A DNA stretch of 33,168 nt, from NCBI GenBank assembly GCA_016931085.1, contig JAFGFO010000404.1:1-33168 (forward strand), written 5' to 3'. Of this stretch, positions 24,122 through 33,073 are shown in pieces (the stretch's first letter is position 1; every line of letters starts with the position of its first letter). A model generated the notes under the pieces. That model was not told the DNA's origin. It saw only the letters and a list, made by a program, of their open reading frames with translations, and searched no databases. The DNA is from Thermoflexales bacterium. Lineage in GTDB: Bacteria > Chloroflexota > Anaerolineae > Fen-1058. The translations under genes were made by a program, and so were the position numbers.

Positions 24122-27100
24122 CCTGCCGGTGATGGTCGCTTCGCAAAGGGTGCACCGTTCCTTCCATGGACGCTGGCTTGAGTGGGCCTTGTGTTTGAGC
24201 TTGTTTGCCGGTGCGTTGTCGATGCGTGTGGCCAGCTTGAACTATAACGTTCAGGCCGACGAGTTGGCCTGGGTGTGGCGCAGCATTTTTTTTCGTGCCG
24301 CTCTGCTGGCTGGCGACTGGCGCAATACGATTTATGTGGGACACCCCGGTGTGACGACTATGCTCCTGGGCGCGCTGGCCGTTCAACTTCGCGTGTGCCT
24401 GGCTCCGGCGACCGCCCAGCCATTGTTGGAGTGGCTGGGCCGCCTGGCCTGGCTCGACCCGGATAACGTTCAAGCCTTCGTGCGCCTGAGATACTTTTTC
24501 CCTCTTTCCCGCTTGTTGGTCGCGGTGATTAGCTCGGTGGGTGTCGTTGGGATATATGGAGCGGGCAAGAGGGTCCTGGGACGAGGCGCGGCCTGGCTTT
24601 CGGCGGCGCTGCTGGCTTTTGATCCGTTTATTGCCGGCCTGGGTGGCCTGATGCACGTGGACAGTTTGTTGACCATGTTCACCACTTTGTCATTGCTGGC
24701 TTTGCTGGCCGCCTTAGGTGGCGGGCGCTTTTACCTGTGGATGGCTCTAAGCGGTGCAGCCACGGGATATGCTGTGCTTACCAAGACTTCGGCCTTGCTG
24801 CTGGGGCCAGCGTGTGCTTTGCTCTTGCTGCTGGGCTGGTGGTGGACGCGGCGACAGCGCACAGTAGGGCAAACGATCGTGGCCGGCTTGATCTGGTTGG
24901 CTTCGTTCGCTGCCGTGATGGCGACCTGGCCGGCGCTTTGGGACGATCCGCTGCGTGTTTGGGGACTGGCTACTGGGATGGCCGGCATGCTCAAAGAGCC
25001 GGTACAACATACCGGCCCAGGCTATTATTATGGCCTGGTGGTGGCGCTGCGCACGACACCGCTCACGCTCGTGGGAGCTGGAGCGGCGTTGGCCTTTGTG
25101 TGGATTGACCGCCGCCGTCCAGAGGCGATCTGGTCGAGGCGCGTCACGCTTGTGATGCTCGGCTGGGCACTCGTTTTCTTGGGCGTTATTACCGCTTGGG
25201 GGGCAAAATATGATCGTTATGCTGCGCCAGCTTTAGCTGCGCTGGTTTTGTTGTCTGGCATTGGATGCTATCGCTTGGCCACGGCGTTGTGGTCTCGCTG
25301 GACACTGCCTGCCAGGCTGCCAAAGGAGAGCCTGTTGCTTGGAGTGATTGCTGCCCAACTTGGCGCGGCACTGCCGTGCTACCCGCACCTGGTGAGCTAC
25401 GCTGATCCCTTGCTGGGAGGAGGAGAGGCGCTTACTCGCTATGGCCTCACTCACGTGAGCAACCCGGCTTTGGGTATGGCCGCCGCCTATCTTGGCCGCT
25501 TGTCGAATGCTGAGCTTACCCAGGTGGCCACGACCTCGCCCACAGCATTCGCGCCTTTGTTTCGTGGCCAGACCTTGCTGCTTTCGGACGAGACTTTGTC
25601 AGTGGCGGATTGGGCCGTGCTTCCTGGCCAGGGCGAGACGGACTGCCCGAAGCTAGGCTCTAAATGGCGCTTGGAGCGGGCGTTTGCTGCGAGTGGCCAG
25701 GGCCTGACGCTTGTCTGTGCCTCGCCGTATGCCCAGCTTTTGCTCGATGATTTGACGCGCCGCACCCAGCCAGGTGACCTTGTCATAGTCGACGCGGATA
25801 CCGCCCTGGCGCGGGCCTGGACTGGCCAGGTGCCCTTGTTTGTTGTCCACGACCTGGGCGCGCTCGAGACCCTGGCCGGGCGCTTGGCGGACGCATTGCA
25901 GGGTGTGCAGCGCGTGTGGTACGTCAGTTACCCGGCTGTGTCACCCGTTACGCGAACCTGGATGAAACACTTGTTGGGTATTGATGCGCCTGCTTCGCCC
26001 GGACAAGACTTGACCGGGGCCGGCATACAGGTGTATAGCCTCACCGCATGGCCCGACATGCATGGGATGAGCCGGCCAGCGCTGGGGCGTTATGAAGATA
26101 AGCTGACGCTGCTGGATGCGGCTTTTTCGCCCAACCCGGCCAGTTATCCCGCCTTCCGCGCCGTCTTGCGCTGGCAGGCGGCCAGCAGGTACGATTATCA
26201 CCTAAAGCTCGCTTTGCGTGACAACGCCGGTCATGTGCGGGTCATGTTGAAAGAACAGTTGCTAAGCAGCAACGTCTTTGCCTCTTCGATGTGGGAAGCT
26301 GGCCAGACTTACGAGAGCGTGACGCGCGTTTCACTGCCACCCGGCTTGCCACCCGGCGAGTACTCGCTTGAGGCGTCTGTGATGGATTCTGTGACCGGCG
26401 CGCACCTGGGCGTGTGGCAGGCCGACGCGTTTAAGGGGACGACTTGCTCATTGGGTACAATCCGTATCTCGTCGTATCCTGGCGTTATTCTCTCGGACTG
26501 GCTCGAGATGCTCCGGGGTTTCAGAATCCAGGCTGGGACATTGAACCTGGTGGGGATCTCTACCTGGCCGGATGGGGGACGCGCGGGTGACAGCTTGACT
26601 TTTGGCGTGTACTGGCGTGCACGTGAGCCTAGCTCGCAAGCGTATCGTGTCCGTTGGCGCCTTGTGGACCAGGCCGGACAGATTGTTACAGAGACTGTTG
26701 TGCCGTTGAGCACTTATCCCACAGCGCAGTGGATCAAGTCTGAGTTGATCGACGCCTGGTATGATGTGGCGCTCGACCCCTTGCTGCCGGCCGGGGAGTA
26801 CAGCCTGCAGCTCAATGTACTGAAAGCTGACGGACAGGCTGTATGGGAACAGGATACCGTGTTGGGAAACTGGCTGATAGAGCAGCCGGCGCGCTCTTTT
26901 GCGGCGCCAATGAGCTTGCCCTATCCGCTGCGTGCCCAACTGGGGCAAGAGCTGGCCCTGTTGGGCTACGATTTGGATCGCACCGAGTTGGCGCCAGGTG
27001 ATAGGCTTCAGGTGACCCTGTATTGGCAAGTTGTCGCCAGGCCAGGGCGCAATTACATGGGCTTTATCCACCTGCTCGATGCGGACGGTGCTATCGTCGC

Positions 27101-27344
27101 CCAAGCGGACCGCTTGATGTTGGAGGACGGGCAGCCGTCGTCGGGGTGGGCAGTGGGACAGGTTATCGTCGAGCATTGCCAGGTCCATATACCAGCCGGT
27201 GCGCCGGCCGGCTTGCACATCGGGCTGGGCGTGTACGATGCGGAGAGTGGCGGGCGACTGGCGCTTAGCTTGCCGGATGGATCCCGCTTGCCCGATGATC
27301 GCCTGTTTCTGGATACAGACCTTGTAGTGAATCAGGGGGAATAG
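24105..27344 (+). CDS. GT39/ArnT-like membrane glycosyltransferase with C-terminal beta modules
   Basis: The protein of 1079 residues starts with about ten transmembrane segments. Just after the first lies NVQADELAWVWR, whose Asp-Glu fits the catalytic acidic motif of GT-C enzymes, then YVGHPGVTTMLLGAL. Such enzymes move sugars from polyprenyl-phosphate donors on the outer face. After about residue 470 it becomes soluble, with repeated beta-rich modules (LTFGVYWRAREP, LQVTLYWQVVARPG, MGFIHLLDADG). Modules of this kind follow GT39 domains in many Chloroflexi. ATG 24105 overlaps the GT2 gene; ATG 24132 is an alternative. The GT2 product is the probable donor maker. Confidence 0.87.
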   Translation: MGYRNSLPVMVASQRVHRSFHGRWLEWALCLSLFAGALSMRVASLNYNVQADELAWVWRSIFFRAALLAGDWRNTIYVGHPGVTTMLLGALAVQLRVCLAPATAQPLLEWLGRLAWLDPDNVQAFVRLRYFFPLSRLLVAVISSVGVVGIYGAGKRVLGRGAAWLSAALLAFDPFIAGLGGLMHVDSLLTMFTTLSLLALLAALGGGRFYLWMALSGAATGYAVLTKTSALLLGPACALLLLLGWWWTRRQRTVGQTIVAGLIWLASFAAVMATWPALWDDPLRVWGLATGMAGMLKEPVQHTGPGYYYGLVVALRTTPLTLVGAGAALAFVWIDRRRPEAIWSRRVTLVMLGWALVFLGVITAWGAKYDRYAAPALAALVLLSGIGCYRLATALWSRWTLPARLPKESLLLGVIAAQLGAALPCYPHLVSYADPLLGGGEALTRYGLTHVSNPALGMAAAYLGRLSNAELTQVATTSPTAFAPLFRGQTLLLSDETLSVADWAVLPGQGETDCPKLGSKWRLERAFAASGQGLTLVCASPYAQLLLDDLTRRTQPGDLVIVDADTALARAWTGQVPLFVVHDLGALETLAGRLADALQGVQRVWYVSYPAVSPVTRTWMKHLLGIDAPASPGQDLTGAGIQVYSLTAWPDMHGMSRPALGRYEDKLTLLDAAFSPNPASYPAFRAVLRWQAASRYDYHLKLALRDNAGHVRVMLKEQLLSSNVFASSMWEAGQTYESVTRVSLPPGLPPGEYSLEASVMDSVTGAHLGVWQADAFKGTTCSLGTIRISSYPGVILSDWLEMLRGFRIQAGTLNLVGISTWPDGGRAGDSLTFGVYWRAREPSSQAYRVRWRLVDQAGQIVTETVVPLSTYPTAQWIKSELIDAWYDVALDPLLPAGEYSLQLNVLKADGQAVWEQDTVLGNWLIEQPARSFAAPMSLPYPLRAQLGQELALLGYDLDRTELAPGDRLQVTLYWQVVARPGRNYMGFIHLLDADGAIVAQADRLMLEDGQPSSGWAVGQVIVEHCQVHIPAGAPAGLHIGLGVYDAESGGRLALSLPDGSRLPDDRLFLDTDLVVNQGE

Positions 27345-28334
27345 ATGGATGAGCCTACTTTTTCCAAGCAGCGAGTCTTGATCACTGGCGGCCTTGGCTT
27401 TATCGGCAGCGCGTTGGGCGTTCGCCTGTGCGAAATGGGAGCTCAGGTGATGCTGGTGGACAGCCTAATCCCAGAATACGGCGGGAACCTGTTCAATATC
27501 GCCGGTTACGAGGACAGGCTCAAGGTCAACATCGCTGACGTGCGTGACGAGTACAGCATGAACTACCTCGTCCAGGGGCAGGATTATGTGTTCAACCTGG
27601 CCGGGCAGAACAGCCACATAGACTCGATGCGCGATCCCTATACTGATCTGGAGATTAACTGCCGCGCACAACTGTCGATCCTCGAAGCCTGCCGCAAGCA
27701 CAACCCGGCCGCCAAGCTCGTTTACGCCAGCACGCGCCAGATTTATGGCAAGCCCGATTACCTGCCGGTGGACGAGCGCCACTTGCTGCACCCGACTGAC
27801 GTCAACGGCATCAACAAGATGGCCGGCGAGTGGTACCACATCTTGTACAACAACGTCTATGGAGTGCGCGCGGTGAGCTTGCGCCTGACCAACACCTACG
27901 GCCCACGCATGCGAGTCAAGGACGCGCGCCAAACCTTTTTGGGCGTCTGGATCAGGCGATTGATCGAGGAGCAGCCGGTTGATGTGTTTGGTGACGGCCT
28001 GCAGGTGCGCGATTTTAACTACGTGGACGACGTGCTCGACGCTATGCTGCTGTGTGCCTCGACCGAGGAATCCGACGGCCAGATTTACAACCTGGGCAGT
28101 GACGAGGTGATCAATCTGCGTGACCTGGCGGCTTTGATGGTCGAGCTGAGCGGCGCCGGAGAGTATCGCGTCGTGCCGTTCCCGCCTGAGCGCAAGGCGA
28201 TCGACATTGGCGATTACTACAGCGACTATCGCCGTATCCGCGGCAAGCTGGGCTGGGCGCCCAAGGTGTCGCTGCGAGATGGCCTGCAACGCACGCTCGA
28301 CTTTTACCGCCAATACCACGAACACTACTGGTAA
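27345..28334 (+). CDS. Extended SDR sugar-nucleotide epimerase/dehydratase, catalytic Tyr replaced
   Basis: The 329-residue protein has the NAD-binding GGLGFIG (15-21), FNLAGQNSHIDSM, VYASTRQIYGKP and FGDGLQVRDFNYVDDV. These place it among nucleotide-sugar epimerases and dehydratases. The YxxxK pair is not intact: the segment reads DVNGINKMAGEWYH, with Asn154 at the Tyr position and Lys158 kept. A related function is likely but the chemistry may differ. ATG 27345 follows the GT39-like stop with no gap, with GGGGGAA upstream. With the DegT-type aminotransferase it may make an amino sugar. Confidence 0.87.
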   Translation: MDEPTFSKQRVLITGGLGFIGSALGVRLCEMGAQVMLVDSLIPEYGGNLFNIAGYEDRLKVNIADVRDEYSMNYLVQGQDYVFNLAGQNSHIDSMRDPYTDLEINCRAQLSILEACRKHNPAAKLVYASTRQIYGKPDYLPVDERHLLHPTDVNGINKMAGEWYHILYNNVYGVRAVSLRLTNTYGPRMRVKDARQTFLGVWIRRLIEEQPVDVFGDGLQVRDFNYVDDVLDAMLLCASTEESDGQIYNLGSDEVINLRDLAALMVELSGAGEYRVVPFPPERKAIDIGDYYSDYRRIRGKLGWAPKVSLRDGLQRTLDFYRQYHEHYW

Positions 28335-28344
28335 ATAAGAATTT

Positions 28345-28424
28345 ACCACAAAGGCGCAAAGGGCGCTAAGAAAAGTTGTTTAGGAAAACGCCTCCTTTCT
28401 TTGCGATCTTGAGGTCTTTGCGGT
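28345..28424. repeat. Imperfect inverted repeat, MITE-like
   Basis: ACCACAAAG (28345-28353) pairs with CTTTGCGGT (28416-28424) at the outside. CGCAAAG and CTTTGCG pair further in. It fills the only sizable gap in the glycan block. No ORF is present. Confidence 0.6.
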
Positions 28425-28441
28425 GAAAGAAGTATTTGTCG

Positions 28442-29554
28442 ATGATCCCACAAGCTAATCCCAGGGCTCAATACCTGGCTCACAAAGACGAAATCGACGC
28501 TGCCGTCGTGCGCGTGCTCGAGGGTGGATGGTATATCCTGGGGCAAGAGTGTGTGGCCTTCGAACGCGAATTCGCTGCCTATTGCGGCGTGGCGCACGCC
28601 GTGGGCGTAGGATCCGGCACGGAGGCGCTTCACCTGGCGCTGGCAGCCTGTGGGGTGGGGCAGGGGGATGAGGTGATCGCCCCGGCCCATACCGCCGTGG
28701 CCACCGTGGCGGCGATCGAGTTGGCTGGCGCTGCGCCGGTGTTGGTGGATATCGATCCGCGCAATTTCAATCTCGATCCTGGTAAATTAGAGGCCGCCAT
28801 CACCCCCCGCACAAAGGCCCTCGTCCCCGTTCACCTGTACGGCCAGGCCGCCGACCTCGACCCGGTCCTGGCAGTGGCCCGCCGGCACGCCCTGCGCGTG
28901 GTGGAAGACTGCGCCCAGGCTGTCGGCGCCCTCTATCGCGGCCGGCGAGTAGGGAGCTGGGGAGATATAGCCGCCTTTAGTTTTTACCCGACCAAGAACC
29001 TGGGCGCGCTGGGTGATGGTGGCATGGTGGTGACGTCTGATCCGGAGCTAGCCGAGCGCGCCGGCTTGCTGCGCCAGTATGGTTGGCGCACGCGCTACAT
29101 CAGCGAGCGCATTGGCGGCTGCGTTGGCTGGAACACCCGCTTGGATGAGTTGCAGGCAGCCATCTTGCGCGTCAAGCTGAGCCACCTGGAGGAGGACACG
29201 GCTCTCCGCCGCAGATGGGCGGCGTTATACGATGAGCTTGTGTCAACAGGCGATGACTTGGCCTTGCCAAGCGAGATGCCCTATGGCCAACACGTGTATC
29301 ATCTGTACGTCGTGCGCCATCCCCGCCGGGATGCGCTGCAAGCGTATCTCAAAGAGCGTGGTGTGGGGGCGCTCATCCATTATCCTGCCCCGATTCACCT
29401 GCAGCCGGCTTACCGGGGACGCTTGGGAGACGCGGGCTCTTTCCCTCAGGCCGAACGGGCGACGCGCGAAGCACTTTCCCTGCCACTCTACCCCGAGCTG
29501 ATAGAGGAGCAAGTGCGCACGGTCGCCGGCGCAGTGAACAGTTTCAATTTCTAG
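28442..29554 (+). CDS. DegT/DnrJ/EryC1/StrS-family sugar aminotransferase
   Basis: This PLP enzyme of 370 residues from ATG 28442 transfers an amino group to a keto-sugar nucleotide. GGWYILGQECVAFEREFA, VGVGSGTEALHLAL, VPVHLYGQAADLDP, VVEDCAQAVGA and FSFYPTKNLGALGDGG (Lys185, Schiff base) are family signatures. HYPAPIHLQPAY near the C-terminus fits 3-keto-6-deoxyhexose transaminases of the FdtB/QdtB kind. An alternative TTG at 28436 adds two residues. The preceding SDR could supply its keto-sugar. The stop is followed after one base by a double palindrome. Confidence 0.9.
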   Translation: MIPQANPRAQYLAHKDEIDAAVVRVLEGGWYILGQECVAFEREFAAYCGVAHAVGVGSGTEALHLALAACGVGQGDEVIAPAHTAVATVAAIELAGAAPVLVDIDPRNFNLDPGKLEAAITPRTKALVPVHLYGQAADLDPVLAVARRHALRVVEDCAQAVGALYRGRRVGSWGDIAAFSFYPTKNLGALGDGGMVVTSDPELAERAGLLRQYGWRTRYISERIGGCVGWNTRLDELQAAILRVKLSHLEEDTALRRRWAALYDELVSTGDDLALPSEMPYGQHVYHLYVVRHPRRDALQAYLKERGVGALIHYPAPIHLQPAYRGRLGDAGSFPQAERATREALSLPLYPELIEEQVRTVAGAVNSFNF

Positions 29555-29555
29555 A

Positions 29556-29625
29556 TGTAGGTCACGCTTTTAGCGTGACAGTGGCCAGCACGCCAGAAGA
29601 TGTCACGCTGCAAGCGTGACCTACA
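29556..29625. repeat. Paired GTAG-footed palindromes (REPIN-like)
   Basis: Two hairpins stand in inverted orientation. GTCACGCT/AGCGTGAC pair at 29561-29568 and 29572-29579, and again at 29602-29609 and 29613-29620. The outer arms TGTAGGTCACGCT (29556-29568) and AGCGTGACCTACA (29613-29625) are also complementary. A 20-base spacer separates the two. The layout matches a REP doublet. It lies between convergent genes and could also stop transcription. Confidence 0.85.
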
Positions 29626-29644
29626 ACTTAACGACTAGAGATGC

Positions 29645-30712
29645 TTAGCTCGACAAGAACGCGTCCAGGGCGGCCTTGCTGATACGGTACTGGGCCCCGA
29701 TCTGCTTGGCCTTGAGCTGTCCAGCCTCGATCATTTGCATCACGTCGGCCTCGGCCACTTGCATGTAGGCGGCCGCTTGGGCCGGGCTCATGACGTCGGG
29801 AATGCTGGCTGCGGCGGCTGCGGGCGCTGCGGCTGCGGCTGCGGCGGCGGGCTGTTGCTGCGCGCCTGGCTGCGTCATGCTGCCCATCATGCCGGTCATC
29901 ATCTGCCCCAGCCCCAGGCCTGCTCCCAGGCCTACGCCTGCCCCGGCCAGCCCGCCACCTTGCTGCTGGGCCGCGTCACGCATGGCGTCGGCTGCTTGCA
30001 ACTGAGCATAGGTCTGGGTGTCGATCAGCCCCATCTTGCGCAGATCTTCGGCGGTGGATTCGGACGGCGTGATCGATTCGACGATCAGTGCTTTGAGCGT
30101 GATGCCCAATGCCTCGAAGCGCTCTTGCGCCTTGGCGCGCACGCCGGCAGCCACCTCTTCGGTCAGCCCCTGAATTTCAAAGGCCGACTTTTTCAACTCG
30201 CCCAGCAGATCGCGCATAGACTGCAGGATGCTACCTACCAGCCTGTCGCGAATCTCGTCGAATTGATACGAGCCTTGCGCGCCGACGATCTGGGCCACGA
30301 ATTGCTGCGGTTCGCTGATCTGGATGCCAAACGTGCCATAGGCGCGCAGCAGGCTGGCGCCCAGTCCGATGCCGGGATGCATGACCGGCACCGGTTGAGG
30401 TGTGCCCCACTTCATCTGCGGGAACTCGCGCGTGCTGACAAAGTATACCTCGGCGGTGAAGGGACTGCGCCCGTCGAAGGCCAGGCCAAGCACGTCTTTT
30501 AGGAGTGGGACGTTGGCCGTCGTGATCGTGTGGCGGCCAGGGCCAAAGGTGTCCAGCGCCTTGCCGTCGCGCATAAATACGGCCATCTGCCCCTCGCGCA
30601 CGATGACCTGCGAGCCGATGTGAAAGTCGCCCGCGCCCGATTCGGGGATGCGCTGCACCAACCTGTCGCGCATCTCGTTGGGATTCTCAATAACGTCAAA
30701 TACTCTTGGCAT
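29645..30712 (-). CDS. SPFH-domain (YdjI/virion-core-like) protein fused to a C-terminal helix-turn-helix
   Basis: The 355-residue protein has an SPFH/Band-7-like N-terminal part (about 20-240) with GSQVIVREGQMAVFMRDGK, GPGRHTITTANVPLLKD and EALGITLKALIVESITPSE. A low-complexity linker of Gly, Gln, Ala and Pro follows (about 245-302). The last 53 residues (MSPAQAAAYMQVAEADVMQM... to ISKAALDAFLSS) match the excisionase/MerR-type helix-turn-helix. B. subtilis YdjI-type relatives usually end in a zinc ribbon, so this tail is unusual. AGGAG precedes the ATG at 30712. The partner gene lies 18 bases upstream. Confidence 0.82.
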   Translation of the reverse strand: MPRVFDVIENPNEMRDRLVQRIPESGAGDFHIGSQVIVREGQMAVFMRDGKALDTFGPGRHTITTANVPLLKDVLGLAFDGRSPFTAEVYFVSTREFPQMKWGTPQPVPVMHPGIGLGASLLRAYGTFGIQISEPQQFVAQIVGAQGSYQFDEIRDRLVGSILQSMRDLLGELKKSAFEIQGLTEEVAAGVRAKAQERFEALGITLKALIVESITPSESTAEDLRKMGLIDTQTYAQLQAADAMRDAAQQQGGGLAGAGVGLGAGLGLGQMMTGMMGSMTQPGAQQQPAAAAAAAAPAAAAASIPDVMSPAQAAAYMQVAEADVMQMIEAGQLKAKQIGAQYRISKAALDAFLSS

Positions 30713-30730
30713 GAGTTATCTCCTTTTATT

Positions 30731-31252
30731 CTACTCTTTCTCGGTCAAGACGCTCTTGCGTTGTCTGAACAAGGTGTTGAGCTGGCGGCACAGCTTGTCC
30801 AACGCGCGAATCGCTTCTTGGATGCCCTCCTGGGCGTCAGTGGCGCTCTGTAGGGTGTCTATGGCGGCTGCAACATCTCCGACGCTGCTGGACAGAGCGT
30901 TGTCGAATTCGTACAGCTTGTCCAGTGCCTCTTCTTTTACCTTGATCGCGTCGAAGAAACCGCTGTAGCCATAGCTGGCCGTCTTGAGCTTGTCAATGAA
31001 CCCGCGCAAGCGGGTGGCAGCGCCTTCGATGTCGTCTATGTACAAGATGCCGCCGGACGATATCAGTTGTTGTTGAACGTCGGCCAGGCGCTGCCATTGC
31101 GCCTCGAACTGGCGCCCGAGCGTTTCGCGCAGCAGCTTGTCGGCTTCGCGACGCATCTCCTTTTCCTTGTAGCCTTTGTAACCCGGGATGGAGCCGATGA
31201 GCTTTTCCAAGCCACCCTGCTCATCCTTGATCTTGCCTAGTAAATCACTCAT
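30731..31252 (-). CDS. Coiled-coil protein of SPFH operon
   Basis: This 173-residue protein is highly charged and helical, with long heptad-like stretches (EMRREADKLLRETLGRQFEAQ; SATDAQEGIQEAIRALDKLC) and a conserved-looking IPGYKGYKEKEMRREAD near residues 24-40. It has no membrane segment or signal. It begins with ATG 31252 after AGGAG and is co-transcribed with the SPFH gene. Small coiled-coil partners beside SPFH proteins occur in membrane-stress loci. I recognise no specific family, so the role is inferred from context. Confidence 0.75.
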   Translation of the reverse strand: MSDLLGKIKDEQGGLEKLIGSIPGYKGYKEKEMRREADKLLRETLGRQFEAQWQRLADVQQQLISSGGILYIDDIEGAATRLRGFIDKLKTASYGYSGFFDAIKVKEEALDKLYEFDNALSSSVGDVAAAIDTLQSATDAQEGIQEAIRALDKLCRQLNTLFRQRKSVLTEKE

Positions 31253-31272
31253 ATTTTCTCCTTGTGTGTTTA

Positions 31273-31328
31273 CCAGGCCGAAAGTAGCCTGGCATGCTAA
31301 TTATAACCGATTCATCGCAAGTAATCAA
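31273..31328 (-). promoter_or_regulatory. Promoter and leader hairpin for the SPFH operon
   Basis: On the minus strand TTGATT (31328-31323) and TATAAT (31305-31300) are 17 bases apart. Downstream in the leader, GCCTGG and CCAGGC (31273-31278 with 31287-31292) form a small hairpin before the AGGAG site. Confidence 0.55.
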
Positions 31329-31347
31329 CTCTTGATTACATCGCTTT

Positions 31348-31527
31348 TCAGGCTAGAGAACCCAGATGGCCCAGCGGGCGTAGGCTACTTATGGCGTATG
31401 GCTGGTTGGTCAAGGTCTGGTAGGCCGTGTCGAGCAGGGTGAGCAGCCGGCTGCATGTCGCCAGGCGGCTGTCGCTCGCTTCGTGAGGAGCGCGGAGGGT
31501 GTACCAGGCTGGCATGGGTGTTCCCAT
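31348..31527 (-). CDS. Possible 59-residue hypothetical ORF
   Basis: ATG 31527 opens 59 codons beginning MGTPMPAWYTLRAPHEASD and ending LGHLGSLA. The middle (ATCSRLLTLLDTAYQTLTN) could form a helix. There is no clear ribosome-binding site and no recognisable family. It lies alone in a 530-base gap, and its stop is just upstream of the SPFH promoter. It may be a gene remnant or a chance frame. Confidence 0.25.
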   Translation of the reverse strand: MGTPMPAWYTLRAPHEASDSRLATCSRLLTLLDTAYQTLTNQPYAISSLRPLGHLGSLA

Positions 31528-31685
31528 TGCAGCAAACTTGCTGACGATGTGAGTCGAATCTGATCTGTAGTCAAAATACCACCTGAATCCCCGATTAGAT
31601 TATAGATGAGAAATCATCAAAAGGCAAGTCCCCCGAAGCCCCGAAGGACCCTAAAGCTCTAAGACCTTGAGGGTATAGACGAGTT

Positions 31686-31714
31686 TTGCGCTATTAGTAT
31701 TTAAGCGTTATAAT
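31686..31714 (+). promoter_or_regulatory. Predicted promoter of the cysteine desulfurase gene
   Basis: TATAAT (31709-31714) lies 17 bases after TTGCGC. The -10 is framed by AAGCG...TGCTT. The leader carries TAGGG three times and ends with AGGAT before the ATG at 31784. Confidence 0.5.
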
Positions 31715-31783
31715 GCTTCATGTAAGCGTGATAGCAACCGAGATGCCCTGGTAGGGCCATTAGGGTTTAGGGATAGGATTGCT

Positions 31784-32965
31784 ATGGATCAACAGACGAT
31801 TTACCTGGATCACGCAGCTACGACCCCCATCGACCCGCGTGTCATCGAAACCATGCGTCCTTACTGGTCAGACGTGTATGGCAATACCTCGTCGGTGCAC
31901 AGCGTGGGACGCGCGGCTCGCAAGGCTGTCGATGAGGCGCGCCAGGTGTGCGCTGAGACACTGGGTTGCCACTCACAGGAGATCGTGTTCACAGGCAGCG
32001 GCACCGAGAGCGACAATCTGGCCCTGCGCGGTGTGGCCTGGGCATGCCGCAAGCGAGGCCAGCGCCTCCACCTGATTACTACCCCGATCGAGCATCACGC
32101 CGTGGGACATACGGCCGAACAATTGGTCGAGCTGTTCGACGTCGAGTTGACCATTCTACCGGTAGACGGTTATGGACGCCTTGACCCGGACGACGTGGGC
32201 CGCGCCATCTACAACTTGGAGCTTGAAACCCGAAACCTGAAACCCACTTGCCTGGTCAGCGTGATGTATGCCAATAACGAAGTGGGCACTGTTTAACCCC
32301 TGGCCGACATCGGCCGCCTGGTACGCACCAGCGGTGGGCTGGTGCACACCGACGCTGTGCAGGCGGCCAGCATGCTGAACCTGAATGTGGATGATCTAGA
32401 GGTGGATCTCTTGGCGCTCAGCGCACACAAATTTTATGGCCCCAAGGGCGTGGGGCTGCTGTACGTCCGAGATGGCGTGGATAGCCTGCCGGCCTTGACG
32501 GGCGGCGGGCACGAGCGCGGCCGGCGGCCCGGCACGCTCGACGTCGCCGGCATCGTGGGGTTGGCCACGGCGCTCCGCCTGGCACAAGAGAACCGTGAAA
32601 GTGAGAACGCGCGCCTGATCGCTCTGCGTGAGCGTTTGGTGACAGGGATACTGGTACGGGTGCCAGATGCTATCGTGAGCGGTCACCCGTCCGAGCGCTT
32701 GCCCAACAATGCCTCGTTTGCCTTCAAGGGAGTGGAGGGCGAGGCCTTGGTGATGGCGCTCGACCTGGAGGGTATTTGCGCCAGCGCCGGTTCGGCGTGC
32801 ACGGGGGGAGAGCACGAGCCATCGTTCGTGCTGTCGGCGATGGGTTTGGAACGCGAGTGGGCGTTGGGCAGCTTGCGGCTGACGTTGGGGCGGGCGACCA
32901 CAGATGCCGATTTGAATACCGTGCTCGATCTTCTCCCGCGCTTGGTCGAGCGGCTGCGAGCTTAG
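31784..32965 (+). pseudogene. Cysteine desulfurase (NifS/IscS family) with in-frame TAA
   Basis: The gene encodes a 393-position PLP enzyme that takes sulfur from cysteine for Fe-S clusters or tRNA. LDHAATTPIDPRV, GSGTESDNLAL, PIEHHAV, MYANNEVGTV, HTDAVQAA, Lys216 in LSAHKFYGPKG and Cys339 in ASAGSACTGG are all present. Codon 171 (32294-32296) is TAA where the family normally has Gln (EVGTVQP), so a single C-to-T change in CAA explains it. Both halves stay in one frame. About nine extra residues (LELETRNLK) before SVMYANNE come from a CTTGAAACC repeat. The first 170 residues alone lack the Lys and Cys. A sequencing error cannot be excluded. Confidence 0.85.
32220..32246 (+). repeat. CTTGAAACC repeat inside the desulfurase gene
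   Basis: CTTGAAACCCGAAACCTGAA and adjoining bases form a tract related to those at 1246-1265 and 23322-23405. It is read in frame as LETRNLKP. Confidence 0.7.
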
Positions 32966-33073
32966 CCGATCAAGTGCTATTCGCGTAGCGACAAAGCGTT
33001 GCCGGAGATACGTGGTTAGACTTTCTCTGTGGGCGTCTGGCGCGATTTGCATATTGATGATACAATTTTAGGC

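Noticed and set aside
31253..31783. Riboswitch or ncRNA in the 530-base gap
   Set aside because: Only promoters, a small hairpin and a weak 59-codon ORF are visible; no known riboswitch core was recognised.
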